DNA of 64,000 bases from Aequorivita vladivostokensis (GTDB taxonomy: Bacteria > Bacteroidota > Bacteroidia > Flavobacteriales > Flavobacteriaceae). The notes below the pieces were generated by a model. That model ran no database searches. It was given only the letters and a program-made list of their open reading frames with translations, and had not been told where the DNA came from. Positions 26,206 to 34,775 of the stretch are shown one piece after another. Both the position numbers and the translations under genes were made by a program. Location: NCBI RefSeq assembly GCF_000952855.1, contig NZ_JSVU01000008.1, forward strand, positions 62,001 through 126,000, in the 5' to 3' direction. Numbering within the stretch: position 1 is the first letter of the stretch; each line of letters opens with the position of its first letter.

Positions 26206-27030
26206 ATGAAACAATACCACGACCTTCTAAAGCACGTAATGGAAAACGGCAGCGTAAAGCAAGACCGCACCGGCACCGGCACCAAGAGCGTTTTTGGCTA
26301 CCAAATGCGGTTTGATTTAAGTGAAGGCTTCCCCATGGTCACCACTAAAAAACTACACCTGAAATCAATTATTTATGAACTCTTGTGGTTTTTAAATGGC
26401 GATACAAATGTGAAATATTTGCAGGAAAATGGGGTACGCATCTGGAACGAATGGGCCGATGAAAATGGCGACCTTGGCCCCGTTTACGGTCACCAATGGC
26501 GAAACTGGAACAGCGAGGAAATCGATCAGATTTCAGAAATAATAAAAACCCTAAAAACCAATCCGGACAGCCGCCGAATGCTGGTTAGCGCCTGGAATCC
26601 CAGCGTATTGCCCGATACCTCAAAACCATTTGCCGAAAACGTGGCCAATGGCAAAGCGGCGCTTCCACCCTGCCATGCCTTTTTCCAATTTTATGTTGCC
26701 GACGGAAAATTATCTTGCCAACTCTACCAGCGCAGTGCCGATATCTTTCTGGGCGTGCCTTTTAATATTGCTTCCTATGCCCTATTGACGATGATGATGG
26801 CGCAGGTTTGCGGCTACCAAGCCGGTGATTTTGTCCACACCTTTGGCGATGCCCATATTTACAGCAACCATTTTGAACAGGTGGAACTCCAGCTATCGCG
26901 CCAGCCACGCCCGTTGCCAAAAATGTTGCTCAATCCAGAAGTAAAAGATATATTTGGCTTCACTTTTGATGACTTTACGCTTGTGGACTACAATCCGCAT
27001 CCGCACATAAAAGGCGCTGTTGCCATTTAA
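26206..27030 (+). CDS. thyA: Thymidylate synthase
   Basis: ThyA methylates dUMP to dTMP using methylenetetrahydrofolate. The folate/dUMP motifs are visible: [15 protein letters not shown] at the start, [18 protein letters not shown] near residue 18, the catalytic cysteine in [12 protein letters not shown] near residue 158, and the dUMP-binding [20 protein letters not shown] near 176. The 274-residue length exceeds the E. coli 264 because of about ten extra residues just before the catalytic cysteine ([12 protein letters not shown]). The folate-linked partner folA lies 5 kb downstream in the same orientation but not in the same operon. Confidence 0.97.
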   Translation: MKQYHDLLKHVMENGSVKQDRTGTGTKSVFGYQMRFDLSEGFPMVTTKKLHLKSIIYELLWFLNGDTNVKYLQENGVRIWNEWADENGDLGPVYGHQWRNWNSEEIDQISEIIKTLKTNPDSRRMLVSAWNPSVLPDTSKPFAENVANGKAALPPCHAFFQFYVADGKLSCQLYQRSADIFLGVPFNIASYALLTMMMAQVCGYQAGDFVHTFGDAHIYSNHFEQVELQLSRQPRPLPKMLLNPEVKDIFGFTFDDFTLVDYNPHPHIKGAVAI

Positions 27031-27050
27031 ACTAAACTTAATTCCTCAAA

Positions 27051-27485
27051 ATGAAAAACCTATTTATTGCCTTCTGCATACTTTTCTCAACTTCAGTTTT
27101 CGCCCAACAAGAATGGGGCGACGTTCAAAAAAATAAGGTAACCCTTAAGGAGATTGCCCCTATCTGGCCCGGATGTGAAAAGGGAAGTGCGGCTGAGCGC
27201 GACAATTGTTTCAACAATAAACTGGCTACCCACATTGCCCAAAATTTTAAATATCCGCCGGAAGCCTACAAGAAAAATGAGCAGGGAAGAGTAATTGTAG
27301 AGTTCATTATCAATGAACAAGGATTGGTTGAGGTAAAAAATGTTACCGGAGGCACCAAAGAATTGCAGGAAGAAGCCAAACGAAATATTATGGCAATCCC
27401 GAAAATGGCAAAACCCGGAATGATGGGAGGCAAACCGCGGCCCATAAAATTTACGGTTCCTTTTACCTTTAAAACCGGGAAATAA
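27051..27485 (+). CDS. Secreted TonB-C-like domain protein, 144 aa
   Basis: A signal peptide ending SVFAQ precedes a domain of the TonB C-terminal type: PIWPGCEKGSAAERDNCFNN, then GRVIVEFIINEQGLVEVKNV and a final strand. The two Cys residues in WPGC...DNC are typical of these flavobacterial proteins. Unlike real TonB it has no membrane anchor or proline-rich spacer, so it is probably a periplasmic protein of unknown role rather than an energy transducer. It starts 20 bp after thyA and 1 bp before its paralogue. Confidence 0.85.
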   Translation: MKNLFIAFCILFSTSVFAQQEWGDVQKNKVTLKEIAPIWPGCEKGSAAERDNCFNNKLATHIAQNFKYPPEAYKKNEQGRVIVEFIINEQGLVEVKNVTGGTKELQEEAKRNIMAIPKMAKPGMMGGKPRPIKFTVPFTFKTGK

Positions 27486-27486
27486 G

Positions 27487-27990
27487 ATGCTGAAAAAAAT
27501 AGTTTTTTCTCTAGTTTTAATGTTCATTTCTTCTTTTTTATCCGCGCAGGAAGAAACGGTAACCGAAGTTTCAAAATCTGAAATGACTAAGGCCGATGTA
27601 CCTTATGCCGTGATTGAAAATGTTCCTGTATATCCAGGATGTGAAGGCAACGGAAATCAGGAATTGAAACAGTGCATGTCTACCAAAATTTCCGAATTTG
27701 TGAACCTTCATTTCAATATGAAGAAAGTTGAAGCCTTAAATTTACCTCCCAAGCTATATAGAACTTCGGTTCAATTCAAAATAAATAAAGAAGGCAAGGT
27801 GGTTGACGTTCGCGCCCGTGCGGAACATCCCGAGATTGAAAATGAAGCCGTTCGCGTTGTGAGCAACCTTCCCCAAATGCAGCCGGGAAAACAAAGAGGA
27901 GAAGCAGTGGGCGTGCTGTATTCACTTCCTATAATTTTTAAAGTTGAACCTCCTAAAAGGGAAGATAAAAAGAGGAAAACAAAGAATTGA
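27487..27990 (+). CDS. Secreted TonB-C-like domain protein, 167 aa
   Basis: A signal peptide ending LSAQE is followed by a paralogue of the previous protein: VPVYPGCEGNGNQELKQCMS, then TSVQFKINKEGKVVDVRARA and AVGVLYSLPIIFKV. The PGC...C pair is conserved. The single base between the two genes implies a bicistronic transcript with thyA upstream. The C-terminus is very basic (KREDKKRKTKN). The function is unknown; a periplasmic location is inferred from the signal peptide. Confidence 0.85.
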   Translation: MLKKIVFSLVLMFISSFLSAQEETVTEVSKSEMTKADVPYAVIENVPVYPGCEGNGNQELKQCMSTKISEFVNLHFNMKKVEALNLPPKLYRTSVQFKINKEGKVVDVRARAEHPEIENEAVRVVSNLPQMQPGKQRGEAVGVLYSLPIIFKVEPPKREDKKRKTKN

Positions 27991-28056
27991 AAAAGCTAGT
28001 TTAACAACTGTTTAACGTAGGTTGAATAGTCTTCAACAATTTTAATATTTATATTT

Positions 28057-28091
28057 AAAGTGTCGTCAAAAAAAATTGCGACACTTTTTTT
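28057..28091 (+). terminator. Terminator abutting the egtB start codon
   Basis: AAAGTGTCG pairs with CGACACTTT, followed by a run of Ts ending at position 28091; the egtB ATG begins at 28092. It can end the thyA-TonB-like transcript. Because it touches egtB's start, it could also act as a leader hairpin. Confidence 0.85.
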
Positions 28092-29255
28092 ATGATTGCT
28101 ACAGATACACTGGTTTCGTTCTTTCTCGAAACCCGCCAACATACAGAAGATATTTGCAAACCGCTGGAAATTGAGGATTACGTGGTACAGCCCATTGTTG
28201 ACGTTTCTCCTCCCAAATGGCATTTGGGCCATACCTCCTGGTTTTTCGAAGAGTTTATTCTGAAACCGCACAAACCAAATTACAAGCTCTTTCATGAAGA
28301 TTTCGCCTTTGTTTTCAACAGTTATTATGAAAATGTGGGCAAACGCGTAATCAGAAATGACCGCGGCAACCTCTCGCGGCCCGGCGTGGCAAAGGTTTAC
28401 GATTACAGACATTATGTTACCAATGAAATGAAGGATTTTCTTTCAGGGGAAATTTCCGCAGGGATTGAGGAAATCCTTTTAATAGGAATCCATCACGAAA
28501 AACAGCATCAGGAACTTCTTATTACAGATATAAAATACATTCTGGGAAATAACCCGTTATTACCGAAATACAACGATTCATTTTCGGAAAATCCACACCA
28601 GAAATTTCAGCGGGAATGGATTGAAATGGACGAAGGCATTTATGAAATAGGTCATAAAAATCTTGACGAATTCTGCTATGACAATGAATTGGGAAGGCAC
28701 AAAGTATATCTGCACGATTATAAAATTTCAAAGAAGCTTGTTACCAATGCCGAATATCTGGAATTTATAAATGCCGGAGGCTACAAAGATTTTAACCTAT
28801 GGCACGCTGAGGGTCTGGACTGGGTAAAACAAAACCAGATTGAAGCCCCAATGTACTGGCACAATATTGACGGGGAATGGCACCAATATACTTTACAGGG
28901 CCTTCAAAAAATAGATGCTGACGCACCGCTTTCGCACATTTCCTATTTTGAGGCATTCGCCTTTGCCCAATGGAAAGAATGCCGCCTGCCCACAGAATTT
29001 GAATGGGAAGCTGCCCAACAAAACTTTGAATGGGGCAGCCGTTGGGAATGGACTGAAAGCGCCTACCTACCCTATCCCGGCTATAAAAAAGCCCCCGGCG
29101 CCATCGGCGAATACAACGGGAAATTTATGGTAAACCAAAAAGTGTTGCGTGGTGGTTCCGTTGCAACTCCCAATAAACATACGCGACCAACTTATAGAAA
29201 TTTTTTCCAGACCAATCTGCGGTGGCAATTCACGGGATTAAGGTTGGCACAATAA
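28092..29255 (+). CDS. egtB: Ergothioneine biosynthesis sulfoxide synthase EgtB
   Basis: EgtB is a non-haem iron enzyme that joins trimethylhistidine to a thiol with oxygen. The N-terminal DinB-like domain has HLGHTSWFFEEF near residue 48 and the iron-ligand motif HxxxHxE in HHEKQHQELLITD near residue 136. The C-terminal formylglycine-generating-type domain spans about residues 180-387 and ends with RGGSVATPNKHTRPTYRNFF. Its length (387) is typical. It lies 16 bp before egtD, so the two-enzyme core of ergothioneine synthesis is encoded together. Which thiol (gamma-glutamylcysteine or cysteine) is used cannot be told from sequence. Confidence 0.94.
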   Translation: MIATDTLVSFFLETRQHTEDICKPLEIEDYVVQPIVDVSPPKWHLGHTSWFFEEFILKPHKPNYKLFHEDFAFVFNSYYENVGKRVIRNDRGNLSRPGVAKVYDYRHYVTNEMKDFLSGEISAGIEEILLIGIHHEKQHQELLITDIKYILGNNPLLPKYNDSFSENPHQKFQREWIEMDEGIYEIGHKNLDEFCYDNELGRHKVYLHDYKISKKLVTNAEYLEFINAGGYKDFNLWHAEGLDWVKQNQIEAPMYWHNIDGEWHQYTLQGLQKIDADAPLSHISYFEAFAFAQWKECRLPTEFEWEAAQQNFEWGSRWEWTESAYLPYPGYKKAPGAIGEYNGKFMVNQKVLRGGSVATPNKHTRPTYRNFFQTNLRWQFTGLRLAQ

Positions 29256-29271
29256 AAACGACTACCCACCT

Positions 29272-30240
29272 ATGGCAACTACCGCAACACTATTGGACAC
29301 TCCTTTTAAAAAAGAAGTTTTTGAAGGTCTGAGTGCATTTCCCAAATATCTATCGTCCAAATATTTTTATGATAAAAAAGGCGACAAACTTTTTCAGGAT
29401 ATCATGGCCATGCCGGAATATTATCTCACGGGCTGTGAATTTCAGATACTTTCCTCCCATACGGAGACCATCGGAGAGCTCTTTCGCGATCGCGAAAATG
29501 GTTTGGATTTAATTGAACTTGGCGCCGGCGACGGCAAAAAAACAAAGGTGTTGCTAAAATATATGGCAGGCCACAACTTCAATTTCGTTTACAAACCCAT
29601 CGACATCAGTGAAAATGCGGTGGAAAAGCTTTCGGAAAATCTCGCTACCGAAATGCCCGCCCTAACGGTGGATGCCGAAGTGGGCGAATATTTTGAAGTC
29701 CTCGAAAGGCTGAAAGGTTTCAACAAACGCAAAAAGGTAATTATGGTTTTGGGAAGCAATATCGGCAACCTAAAACACCCAAAGGCAATCGAATTTCTTA
29801 CAAAATTGAAAGACGCCATGTTGCCCGATGACTTGCTTTTCATGGGTTTCGACCAAAAGAAAAATCCGCAGACCATCCTCGATGCCTATAACGATGAAGC
29901 CGGAATTACCGCAGCTTTCAACAAAAATATTCTCACCCGCATAAATCGTGAATTGGGCGGAAATTTTGATGTGGATAAATTCGAACATTGGGAAGCGTAC
30001 AATCCAGAGACAGGCACTGCCAAAAGTTTTTTGGTGGCAACCGAAGCAATGCAGGCAAGCATCGAAAAGTTGGGGTTAACGGTAAATTTTGAACAATGGG
30101 AAACCATCCACACCGAAATTTCACAGAAATACGACGATAAGATAGTGCAGTGGCTCGCGGAACAATCGGGACTCGAAATTGAAACCTCCTTTACGGACGA
30201 AAAGGGGTATTATAAAAATTATGCCTTTCGGAAGGTTTGA
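29272..30240 (+). CDS. egtD: L-histidine N-alpha-methyltransferase EgtD
   Basis: EgtD trimethylates histidine to hercynine with SAM, the first step of ergothioneine synthesis. The SAM-binding motif LIELGAGDGKKTKVLL lies near residue 80, and PEYYLTGCEFQIL near residue 48 matches the family start. The segment VMVLGSNIGNLKHPKAIEFL near 158 is also characteristic. Length (322) is typical. It follows egtB by 16 bp in an apparent operon, and its stop codon directly precedes a short heptamer array. The next gene is convergent. Confidence 0.95.
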   Translation: MATTATLLDTPFKKEVFEGLSAFPKYLSSKYFYDKKGDKLFQDIMAMPEYYLTGCEFQILSSHTETIGELFRDRENGLDLIELGAGDGKKTKVLLKYMAGHNFNFVYKPIDISENAVEKLSENLATEMPALTVDAEVGEYFEVLERLKGFNKRKKVIMVLGSNIGNLKHPKAIEFLTKLKDAMLPDDLLFMGFDQKKNPQTILDAYNDEAGITAAFNKNILTRINRELGGNFDVDKFEHWEAYNPETGTAKSFLVATEAMQASIEKLGLTVNFEQWETIHTEISQKYDDKIVQWLAEQSGLEIETSFTDEKGYYKNYAFRKV

Positions 30241-30261
30241 TGGCTGCTGGGTGCTGGGTGC
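30241..30261. repeat. Heptamer array directly after the egtD stop
   Basis: TGGCTGC, TGGGTGC and TGGGTGC follow the stop codon without a gap. They read as CAGCACC-type units on the other strand, the same family as 58931-58993. Confidence 0.55.
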
Positions 30262-30298
30262 GGGATGACGTAAGTTATAACATCCTAATTTTTTCATT

Positions 30299-31378
30299 TC
30301 ATCGACCTAAAATTTCAACAAGTTTTTCCAATTCATCTTCGGTGTTGTAATAGTGAAAACTTACGCGAATCCCGCTACCCCGAAGCGAACTGATAACATT
30401 ATTATGCTGCAATTTCTGAAAAAGCGCTTGATCCCCTTTCAAATTATAAATGGACGAATGCTTTTCGCGGAGCAGCGTATCGTTTCCCAATAAATCCATT
30501 TCGGCGAAACGTTCCTTCGCCTTTGCTGAAAGGGAAGCTATTTTTTGGTATAAATCTTCCCTTCCCAAGTTTTTCTGAAACAACAGCGCCTGCTCCAAAC
30601 TGCCATAATTTAAGGTGTCCTGATGGCCCGGTTCAAAATGCTTCATAAAAGCAGTTTCCGTTGCCAAACTTTCAAACCGTTCAGCAGAATTGAACCCGAT
30701 GGTCTTTGGAAAAATCCTTTCACGCGCCGCTTCCTTCACCATAAAAAGACCGTTGCCATAGCCCGCCGTTAGCCATTTGTAGGCGCTCGCCCCCAAAACA
30801 TCAATCGCGCTTTCGGCAAAACTGAAATTCTCCGTACCCAAATATTGCGTGCCATCAGCAATCAAAAGTAGGTTGGGATGATAGCTTTTTAACTGTTTCA
30901 AAAATTCAAAATCTATTTTTATGCCATTGAGCCACTGCACGATGCTGAACATAAAAATATCGGGCCGGTGCCTTGCCAGGGCCTCCTCTATATTCCGTTC
31001 TAATTTCTCATCAATTTTGGCATAGCAAACATCAAAATCGCGGGTCTCCACGGGCCAATTTACCGAGGGATAATCATTCTTTAAAAGTAGAATTTTCTGG
31101 CCTTTGGGAAGTCCTTCCAAGACTGTATTTATACCAAAGGAAAAATTGGGGACCAAAGCCGTTTCCTCGGCCGAAGCATCAAAAAACCCGGCCACCGTTT
31201 TTCTAATCTGTTCAATATGAATTTTATGCTTATCGCGAAAAACACTGGCATGGTGCATCAAATCGAGGTCGTGCTGGCGGCGCCATTCAATAACAGGCTT
31301 GGGAATCACGCCATTGGAAGCGGTGTTTAAATAGATACAGGATGTTAGGGCGGGAAAGTGTTTTCTTAAATCTTCCAT
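30299..31378 (-). CDS. Class V aminotransferase / cysteine desulfurase-like PLP enzyme (possible EgtE)
   Basis: This fold-type I PLP enzyme of the class V group begins MEDLRKHFPALTSCIYLNTA and carries the Schiff-base lysine in DVLGASAYKWLTAGYG near residue 205. VQWLNGIKIDFEFLKQL and LLLIADGTQYLGTENF supply the cofactor aspartate and its flanking strand. The family includes EgtE C-S lyases, which release ergothioneine from the sulfoxide. Convergent placement beside egtBD, 58 bp away, makes that role attractive, but it is inferred from position and fold; an isopenicillin-epimerase-like activity is an alternative. ATG 31378 is preferred over the TTG at 31390. Length is 359 residues. Confidence 0.85.
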   Translation of the reverse strand: MEDLRKHFPALTSCIYLNTASNGVIPKPVIEWRRQHDLDLMHHASVFRDKHKIHIEQIRKTVAGFFDASAEETALVPNFSFGINTVLEGLPKGQKILLLKNDYPSVNWPVETRDFDVCYAKIDEKLERNIEEALARHRPDIFMFSIVQWLNGIKIDFEFLKQLKSYHPNLLLIADGTQYLGTENFSFAESAIDVLGASAYKWLTAGYGNGLFMVKEAARERIFPKTIGFNSAERFESLATETAFMKHFEPGHQDTLNYGSLEQALLFQKNLGREDLYQKIASLSAKAKERFAEMDLLGNDTLLREKHSSIYNLKGDQALFQKLQHNNVISSLRGSGIRVSFHYYNTEDELEKLVEILGR

Positions 31379-31465
31379 AAGTAATGGCAAAACGGTGAAT
31401 TTTCGGTATTTTTACAAGACTGATTTTAGCAGCGATTGTTGCATTTACAACGAAAGTAACCAACT

Positions 31466-31903
31466 ATGTTTTCAAAAACTAAAAAATCCGAAAGAATTGA
31501 TGCCGAACAGCGCGAGCAGTATGAGTACGCCCGCCGCCGCATCAAACAGAAAAAAAACCTGATGCGCCATTTTATACTGTTTTTGGTGGGTTCGGTGCTG
31601 TTAATAATCATCAATCCTTTGCTGGGCTATGGCAATGATTTCTTTATAAAGGATTGGTTTATTTGGGCCATTTTAATTTGGACTTTTATATTTCTCATAC
31701 ATCTTTTCAACGTTTTTGTGATGAACAAATTCATGGACAAGGAATGGGAAGACCGCCAACTCGAGAAACTGAAGGCCCGCCAAGCCGAACGCATGGCCGA
31801 ACTGCAGAAAAAAGTGGATGCCGAGCTGCAATTGCCCACAACCCCACCGGACACTTCAAAAAAAAACGAACTGAACAACCCGCTACCGCCCGACGTACAA
31901 TGA
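31466..31903 (+). CDS. 2TM domain protein, 145 aa
   Basis: A charged N-terminus rich in Arg/Glu (DAEQREQYEYARRRIKQKKN) is followed by two membrane segments, at about residues 34-54 (FILFLVGSVLLIIINPL) and 66-90 (WFIWAILIWTFIFLIHLF). A long charged helix comes next (EWEDRQLEKLKARQAERMAE) and a Pro-rich tail. This order is typical of Bacteroidota 2TM domain proteins, some of which are fused to LytTR regulators; this one has no such domain. Its stop overlaps the start of folA by 4 bp (ATGA), so it is translationally coupled to dihydrofolate reductase. Confidence 0.88.
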   Translation: MFSKTKKSERIDAEQREQYEYARRRIKQKKNLMRHFILFLVGSVLLIIINPLLGYGNDFFIKDWFIWAILIWTFIFLIHLFNVFVMNKFMDKEWEDRQLEKLKARQAERMAELQKKVDAELQLPTTPPDTSKKNELNNPLPPDVQ

Positions 31904-32385
31904 TTACCATGATTGCCGCCGCTGGCGAGAACAACGAATTGGGAAAGGACAACGACCTGCTTTGGCATTTGCCGGATGATTTTAAACGCTTCAAAAAACT
32001 GACCACCGGCCATTATATCATTATGGGGCGGAAGACTTTTGAGTCGTTTCCGAAACCGCTTCCCAACAGGACCCATCTGGTCATCACCCGAAACAAGGAC
32101 TATAAAAAAGAAGGTGCCGTGGTAGTCCATGATATGGAGGAGGCCCTGAAAATTTCAAAGGAAGATGCGCAGCCCTATATCATTGGCGGTGGCGAAATTT
32201 ATAAATTGGGACTTCCCTTTGCCCATAAAATTGAGCTTACCCGCGTACACGGCACGTTTGCCGATGCCGATACTTTTTTTCCCGAGTTTTCAGAGGAGAA
32301 ATGGGAGCTTATTTCCAAAGAAGAACATCCCAAGGACGAAAGGCATAACTATTCCTTTACGTATGAAACTTGGGTACGAAAATAA
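31900..32385 (+). CDS. folA: Dihydrofolate reductase
   Basis: The enzyme reduces dihydrofolate to tetrahydrofolate with NADPH, restoring the folate used by ThyA. Motifs: IAAAGENNELGKDNDLLWHL at the start with the catalytic DDFKRF acidic residue following, MGRKTFESFPKPLPNR near residue 45, and IIGGGEIYKLGLPFA near residue 92. I place the start at ATG 31900, which overlaps the 2TM stop; a second ATG at 31909 is possible. Much longer forms of this frame would lie inside the 2TM gene and lack homology. Final length is 161 residues, typical. A terminator follows. Confidence 0.95.
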   Translation: MITMIAAAGENNELGKDNDLLWHLPDDFKRFKKLTTGHYIIMGRKTFESFPKPLPNRTHLVITRNKDYKKEGAVVVHDMEEALKISKEDAQPYIIGGGEIYKLGLPFAHKIELTRVHGTFADADTFFPEFSEEKWELISKEEHPKDERHNYSFTYETWVRK

Positions 32386-32395
32386 TGAACTCCAA

Positions 32396-32427
32396 CCCCA
32401 AAGGTTTTTGAAAGCTTTGGGGTTTTG
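32396..32427 (+). terminator. Terminator after folA
   Basis: CCCCAAAG and CTTTGGGG pair around an 11-base loop, followed by TTTT. It separates folA from the kinase-like gene. Confidence 0.85.
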
Positions 32428-32445
32428 CTTCCAAAAAAAACTCTT

Positions 32446-33291
32446 TTGAAAACCATCTTAAAACATATTGCTTCCCAAAATAACTTCAATTGTCACGATA
32501 GCAAACCCCTTTCGGGCGGTGACATCAACGAAGTATTTCTGCTAAATTGTTCCGAAGGAAATTTTGTGGTCAAGATTAACAGTACCTCAAAATTCCCCGC
32601 TATGTTTGAAGCGGAGGCAAAGGGATTGCAATTGCTGAAAGAGAACAGTAGTTTTAAAATTCCAATGGTGATTGCCACAGGAACCTATCAAAACACGGCC
32701 TATTTAATATTGGAATACAATCCCTCGGGAAAACCATCGAAAAACTTTTCGGAAAAATTTGCCGAGGCTCTTGTGACATTGCACAAAACAACTGCCGAAA
32801 ATTTTGGATTGAACCACGACAACTATATTGGCAGTCTTCCGCAGAGAAATAGTTTTTGCGGTTCGGCTTCGGAGTTTTATATTTCACAACGTTTGGAACC
32901 ACAGTTCAAAATGGCGGCGGACAACGGTTTTCGCTTTAAAAATTTAGAGGGATTTTTTAAGAATATTTCCGAAGCAATCCCGAAGGAGCCCCCGGCTTTA
33001 GTCCACGGCGATCTTTGGAACGGCAACTATATGGTTTCCAAAACTGGAAAACCGGTTTTGATAGATCCTGCCGTAGCCTTTGCGCCGCGCGAAATGGATA
33101 TTGCCATGATGAAATTGTTTGGTGGGTTTTCAGATGAAATTTTCTCCAATTACAATGCTCTTTTTGTTTTAGGCGAAGGCTGGAAGGAACGGCTTCCCCT
33201 TTGGCAATTATACTATTTGTTGGTACACCTCAACCTTTTTGGAAGTGGTTATTTGCCGCAGGTCAATTCAGCAATAAAAAAATATTCATAG
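32446..33291 (+). CDS. Fructosamine-3-kinase family protein
   Basis: The protein has the features of the fructosamine kinase/phosphotransferase fold: GGDINEVFLLNC near residue 22, ILEYNPSGKPSKNF, the catalytic aspartate in VHGDLWNGNYMVSK near residue 187, and the metal-binding LIDPAVAFAPREMDIAMMKL near 203. The family phosphorylates ketoamine adducts on proteins, allowing deglycation. No ATG starts the gene, so a TTG at 32446 giving MKTILKHIASQNN is the best fit. A TTG at 32425 would lie in the folA terminator. Final length is 281 residues. A promoter box for fabD follows it closely. Confidence 0.9.
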   Translation: MKTILKHIASQNNFNCHDSKPLSGGDINEVFLLNCSEGNFVVKINSTSKFPAMFEAEAKGLQLLKENSSFKIPMVIATGTYQNTAYLILEYNPSGKPSKNFSEKFAEALVTLHKTTAENFGLNHDNYIGSLPQRNSFCGSASEFYISQRLEPQFKMAADNGFRFKNLEGFFKNISEAIPKEPPALVHGDLWNGNYMVSKTGKPVLIDPAVAFAPREMDIAMMKLFGGFSDEIFSNYNALFVLGEGWKERLPLWQLYYLLVHLNLFGSGYLPQVNSAIKKYS

Positions 33292-33300
33292 AATTAATCC

Positions 33301-33308
33301 TATTTTTG
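33301..33308 (+). promoter_or_regulatory. Predicted -7 promoter box of fabD
   Basis: TATTTTTG fits TAnnTTTG and lies 20 bp upstream of the fabD ATG. No clear -33 TTG was found at the usual distance. Confidence 0.5.
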
Positions 33309-33328
33309 TATTTCTAAACCAATCGACA

Positions 33329-34210
33329 ATGAAAGCATATATATTTCCCGGACAGGGTGCCCAATTTACGGGAATGGGCAAAGATCTTTACGAAAATTCC
33401 CCAAAGGCGAAAGAGCTGTTTCAACAAGCCAACGAGATTTTGGGTTTTGATATTACCAAAATAATGTTTGAGGGTACCGCCGACGAACTGAAGGAAACCA
33501 AAGTAACGCAGCCAGCTATATTCCTACACTCCACTATTTTGGCGGAAGTGATGGGCAGCAAGTTCCAGCCAGATATGGTTGCCGGACATTCCTTGGGTGA
33601 AATTTCGGCCTTGGTGGCCAACAGAACGCTTGCTTTTAGCGATGGCCTGCAATTGGTTTACAAACGCGCCTTGGCAATGCAAAAGGCTTGTGAGCAAACA
33701 CCATCAACCATGGCAGCAGTTCTGGGACTGGACGATCATTTAGTTGAGGAAATATGCGCCAACACGCCGGGCATTGTGGTTGCCGCAAATTATAATTGCC
33801 CGGGTCAATTAGTAATTTCGGGCGATGTGGATGCCGTGGGAAAAGCCTGTGAAAGTTTAAAGGAAGCTGGCGCACGCAGAGCATTGATACTGCCCGTTGG
33901 CGGCGCTTTCCACAGCCCGTTGATGGAACCTGCTCGGGAAGAACTGGCGGCTGCCATTGAAGCCACCCAATTCACCGCACCAGCTTGCCCAATTTATCAG
34001 AATGTTTCAACTTTTGCCGTGACTGATCCTTCAGAAATAAAAGAAAACCTCATCTTTCAACTCACCGCTCCCGTAAAGTGGACGCAGAGTGTTCAAAATA
34101 TGATAAAGGATGGCGCGACGAAATTTATAGAAGTAGGTCCCGGAAATGTTTTACAGGGATTGGTTAAAAAAATTGATGGTTCTGTGGAAACTGAAAAAGC
34201 GGAGGTGTGA
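33329..34210 (+). CDS. fabD: Malonyl-CoA:ACP transacylase
   Basis: FabD loads malonyl groups onto acyl carrier protein for fatty acid synthesis. The start MKAYIFPGQGAQFTGMGKDL holds the oxyanion glutamine. The nucleophile serine is in VAGHSLGEISALVA near residue 90, and the partner histidine is in GGAFHSPLMEPAREEL near residue 195. The C-terminal FIEVGPGNVLQGLVKKI closes the domain. Length (293) is typical. It has its own promoter box and terminator, so it appears to be a single-gene unit. Confidence 0.97.
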   Translation: MKAYIFPGQGAQFTGMGKDLYENSPKAKELFQQANEILGFDITKIMFEGTADELKETKVTQPAIFLHSTILAEVMGSKFQPDMVAGHSLGEISALVANRTLAFSDGLQLVYKRALAMQKACEQTPSTMAAVLGLDDHLVEEICANTPGIVVAANYNCPGQLVISGDVDAVGKACESLKEAGARRALILPVGGAFHSPLMEPAREELAAAIEATQFTAPACPIYQNVSTFAVTDPSEIKENLIFQLTAPVKWTQSVQNMIKDGATKFIEVGPGNVLQGLVKKIDGSVETEKAEV

Positions 34211-34229
34211 ATTCGTTGATTCGAAAAAT

Positions 34230-34268
34230 AAAAAGTTCTGGATAAAATTAATTATTCAGAACTTTTTT
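34230..34268 (+). terminator. Terminator after fabD
   Basis: AAAAGTTCTG pairs with CAGAACTTTT and is followed by more Ts; it lies 20 bp past the stop codon. Confidence 0.88.
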
Positions 34269-34288
34269 ATTTAAAAAACTGTTTCATC

Positions 34289-34470
34289 TCAATTGATCAA
34301 ATTGTCCGTTCCCCTATTGTAGAACAGCTTCCGCTCCTCCTTGGGAACCAAGTCTCCTCCAGTGGCCCAAACAATATGGGTCGCGTTTTCCATATTTATT
34401 TTGTGTTTTGCTGCGTAATCGGTTTGTGCAACCATTTGTGGGCCGATCAGGCCAGCAGTTGCCGAAGGTA
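34289..34470 (-). pseudogene. Remnant of D-serine dehydratase (C-terminal about 60 residues)
   Basis: Read on the minus strand, PSATAGLIGPQMVAQTDYAA then NATHIVWATGGDLVPKEER resemble the C-terminal end of D-serine ammonia-lyase as I recall it (E. coli DsdA has a THLVWATGG type of end). Everything upstream of about residue 'IPS' is missing. The 15 residues that precede it in the open frame come from an out-of-frame copy of the cupin gene's 3' end. So the apparent 74-residue frame is a chimera, not a gene. The rest of the dehydratase gene was presumably lost in the rearrangement described for 34476-36176. Confidence 0.65.
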
Positions 34471-34475
34471 TACAA

Positions 34476-34565
34476 AATTGATTTAAACAATATTTAGGAA
34501 TTTTTCGCGACATCCTCCACCCGTTTTGTGGAATCTGCCTTATTGAGGCTCAATCGTACCGTAGT
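34476..34565 (-). pseudogene. Duplicated 3' end of the cupin gene
   Basis: About 90 bp match 36086-36176, the 3' end of the intact cupin gene plus its downstream flank, with only a handful of differences. The encoded tail (TVRLSLNKADSTKRVEDVA, then KNS) is unchanged. Upstream of this the similarity stops, so only the last 25 or so codons are present. The intact and truncated copies bracket the two secreted-protein genes at 34776-36045. Confidence 0.85.
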
Positions 34566-34775
34566 AGGCCGCACTATTTAAATTATTGGAAGGAATTGAA
34601 ATGAAATGAAATTAAACGAATATTGTACTCTGAAAGTAACTTTTTAAAACGTTCTTAACCCTAAATACTGCCAGAAAATTTAGTTGGAAACTTAATAAAT
34701 TCAGGTTAAAAAAATGAATTAATATGAATTTTTTGTATTTTTATATAAAAGAATAGTAATTAAAAATATAAAAAC

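Noticed and set aside
31654-31899. N-terminal extension of dihydrofolate reductase
   Set aside because: The extra frame runs inside the 2TM gene in another phase, and the family start fits ATG 31900 with a 4-bp overlap.
34289-34513. Intact 74-aa gene
   Set aside because: Its first 15 residues come from an out-of-frame duplicated cupin end, and the rest is a dehydratase C-terminal fragment, so it is better called a pseudogene.
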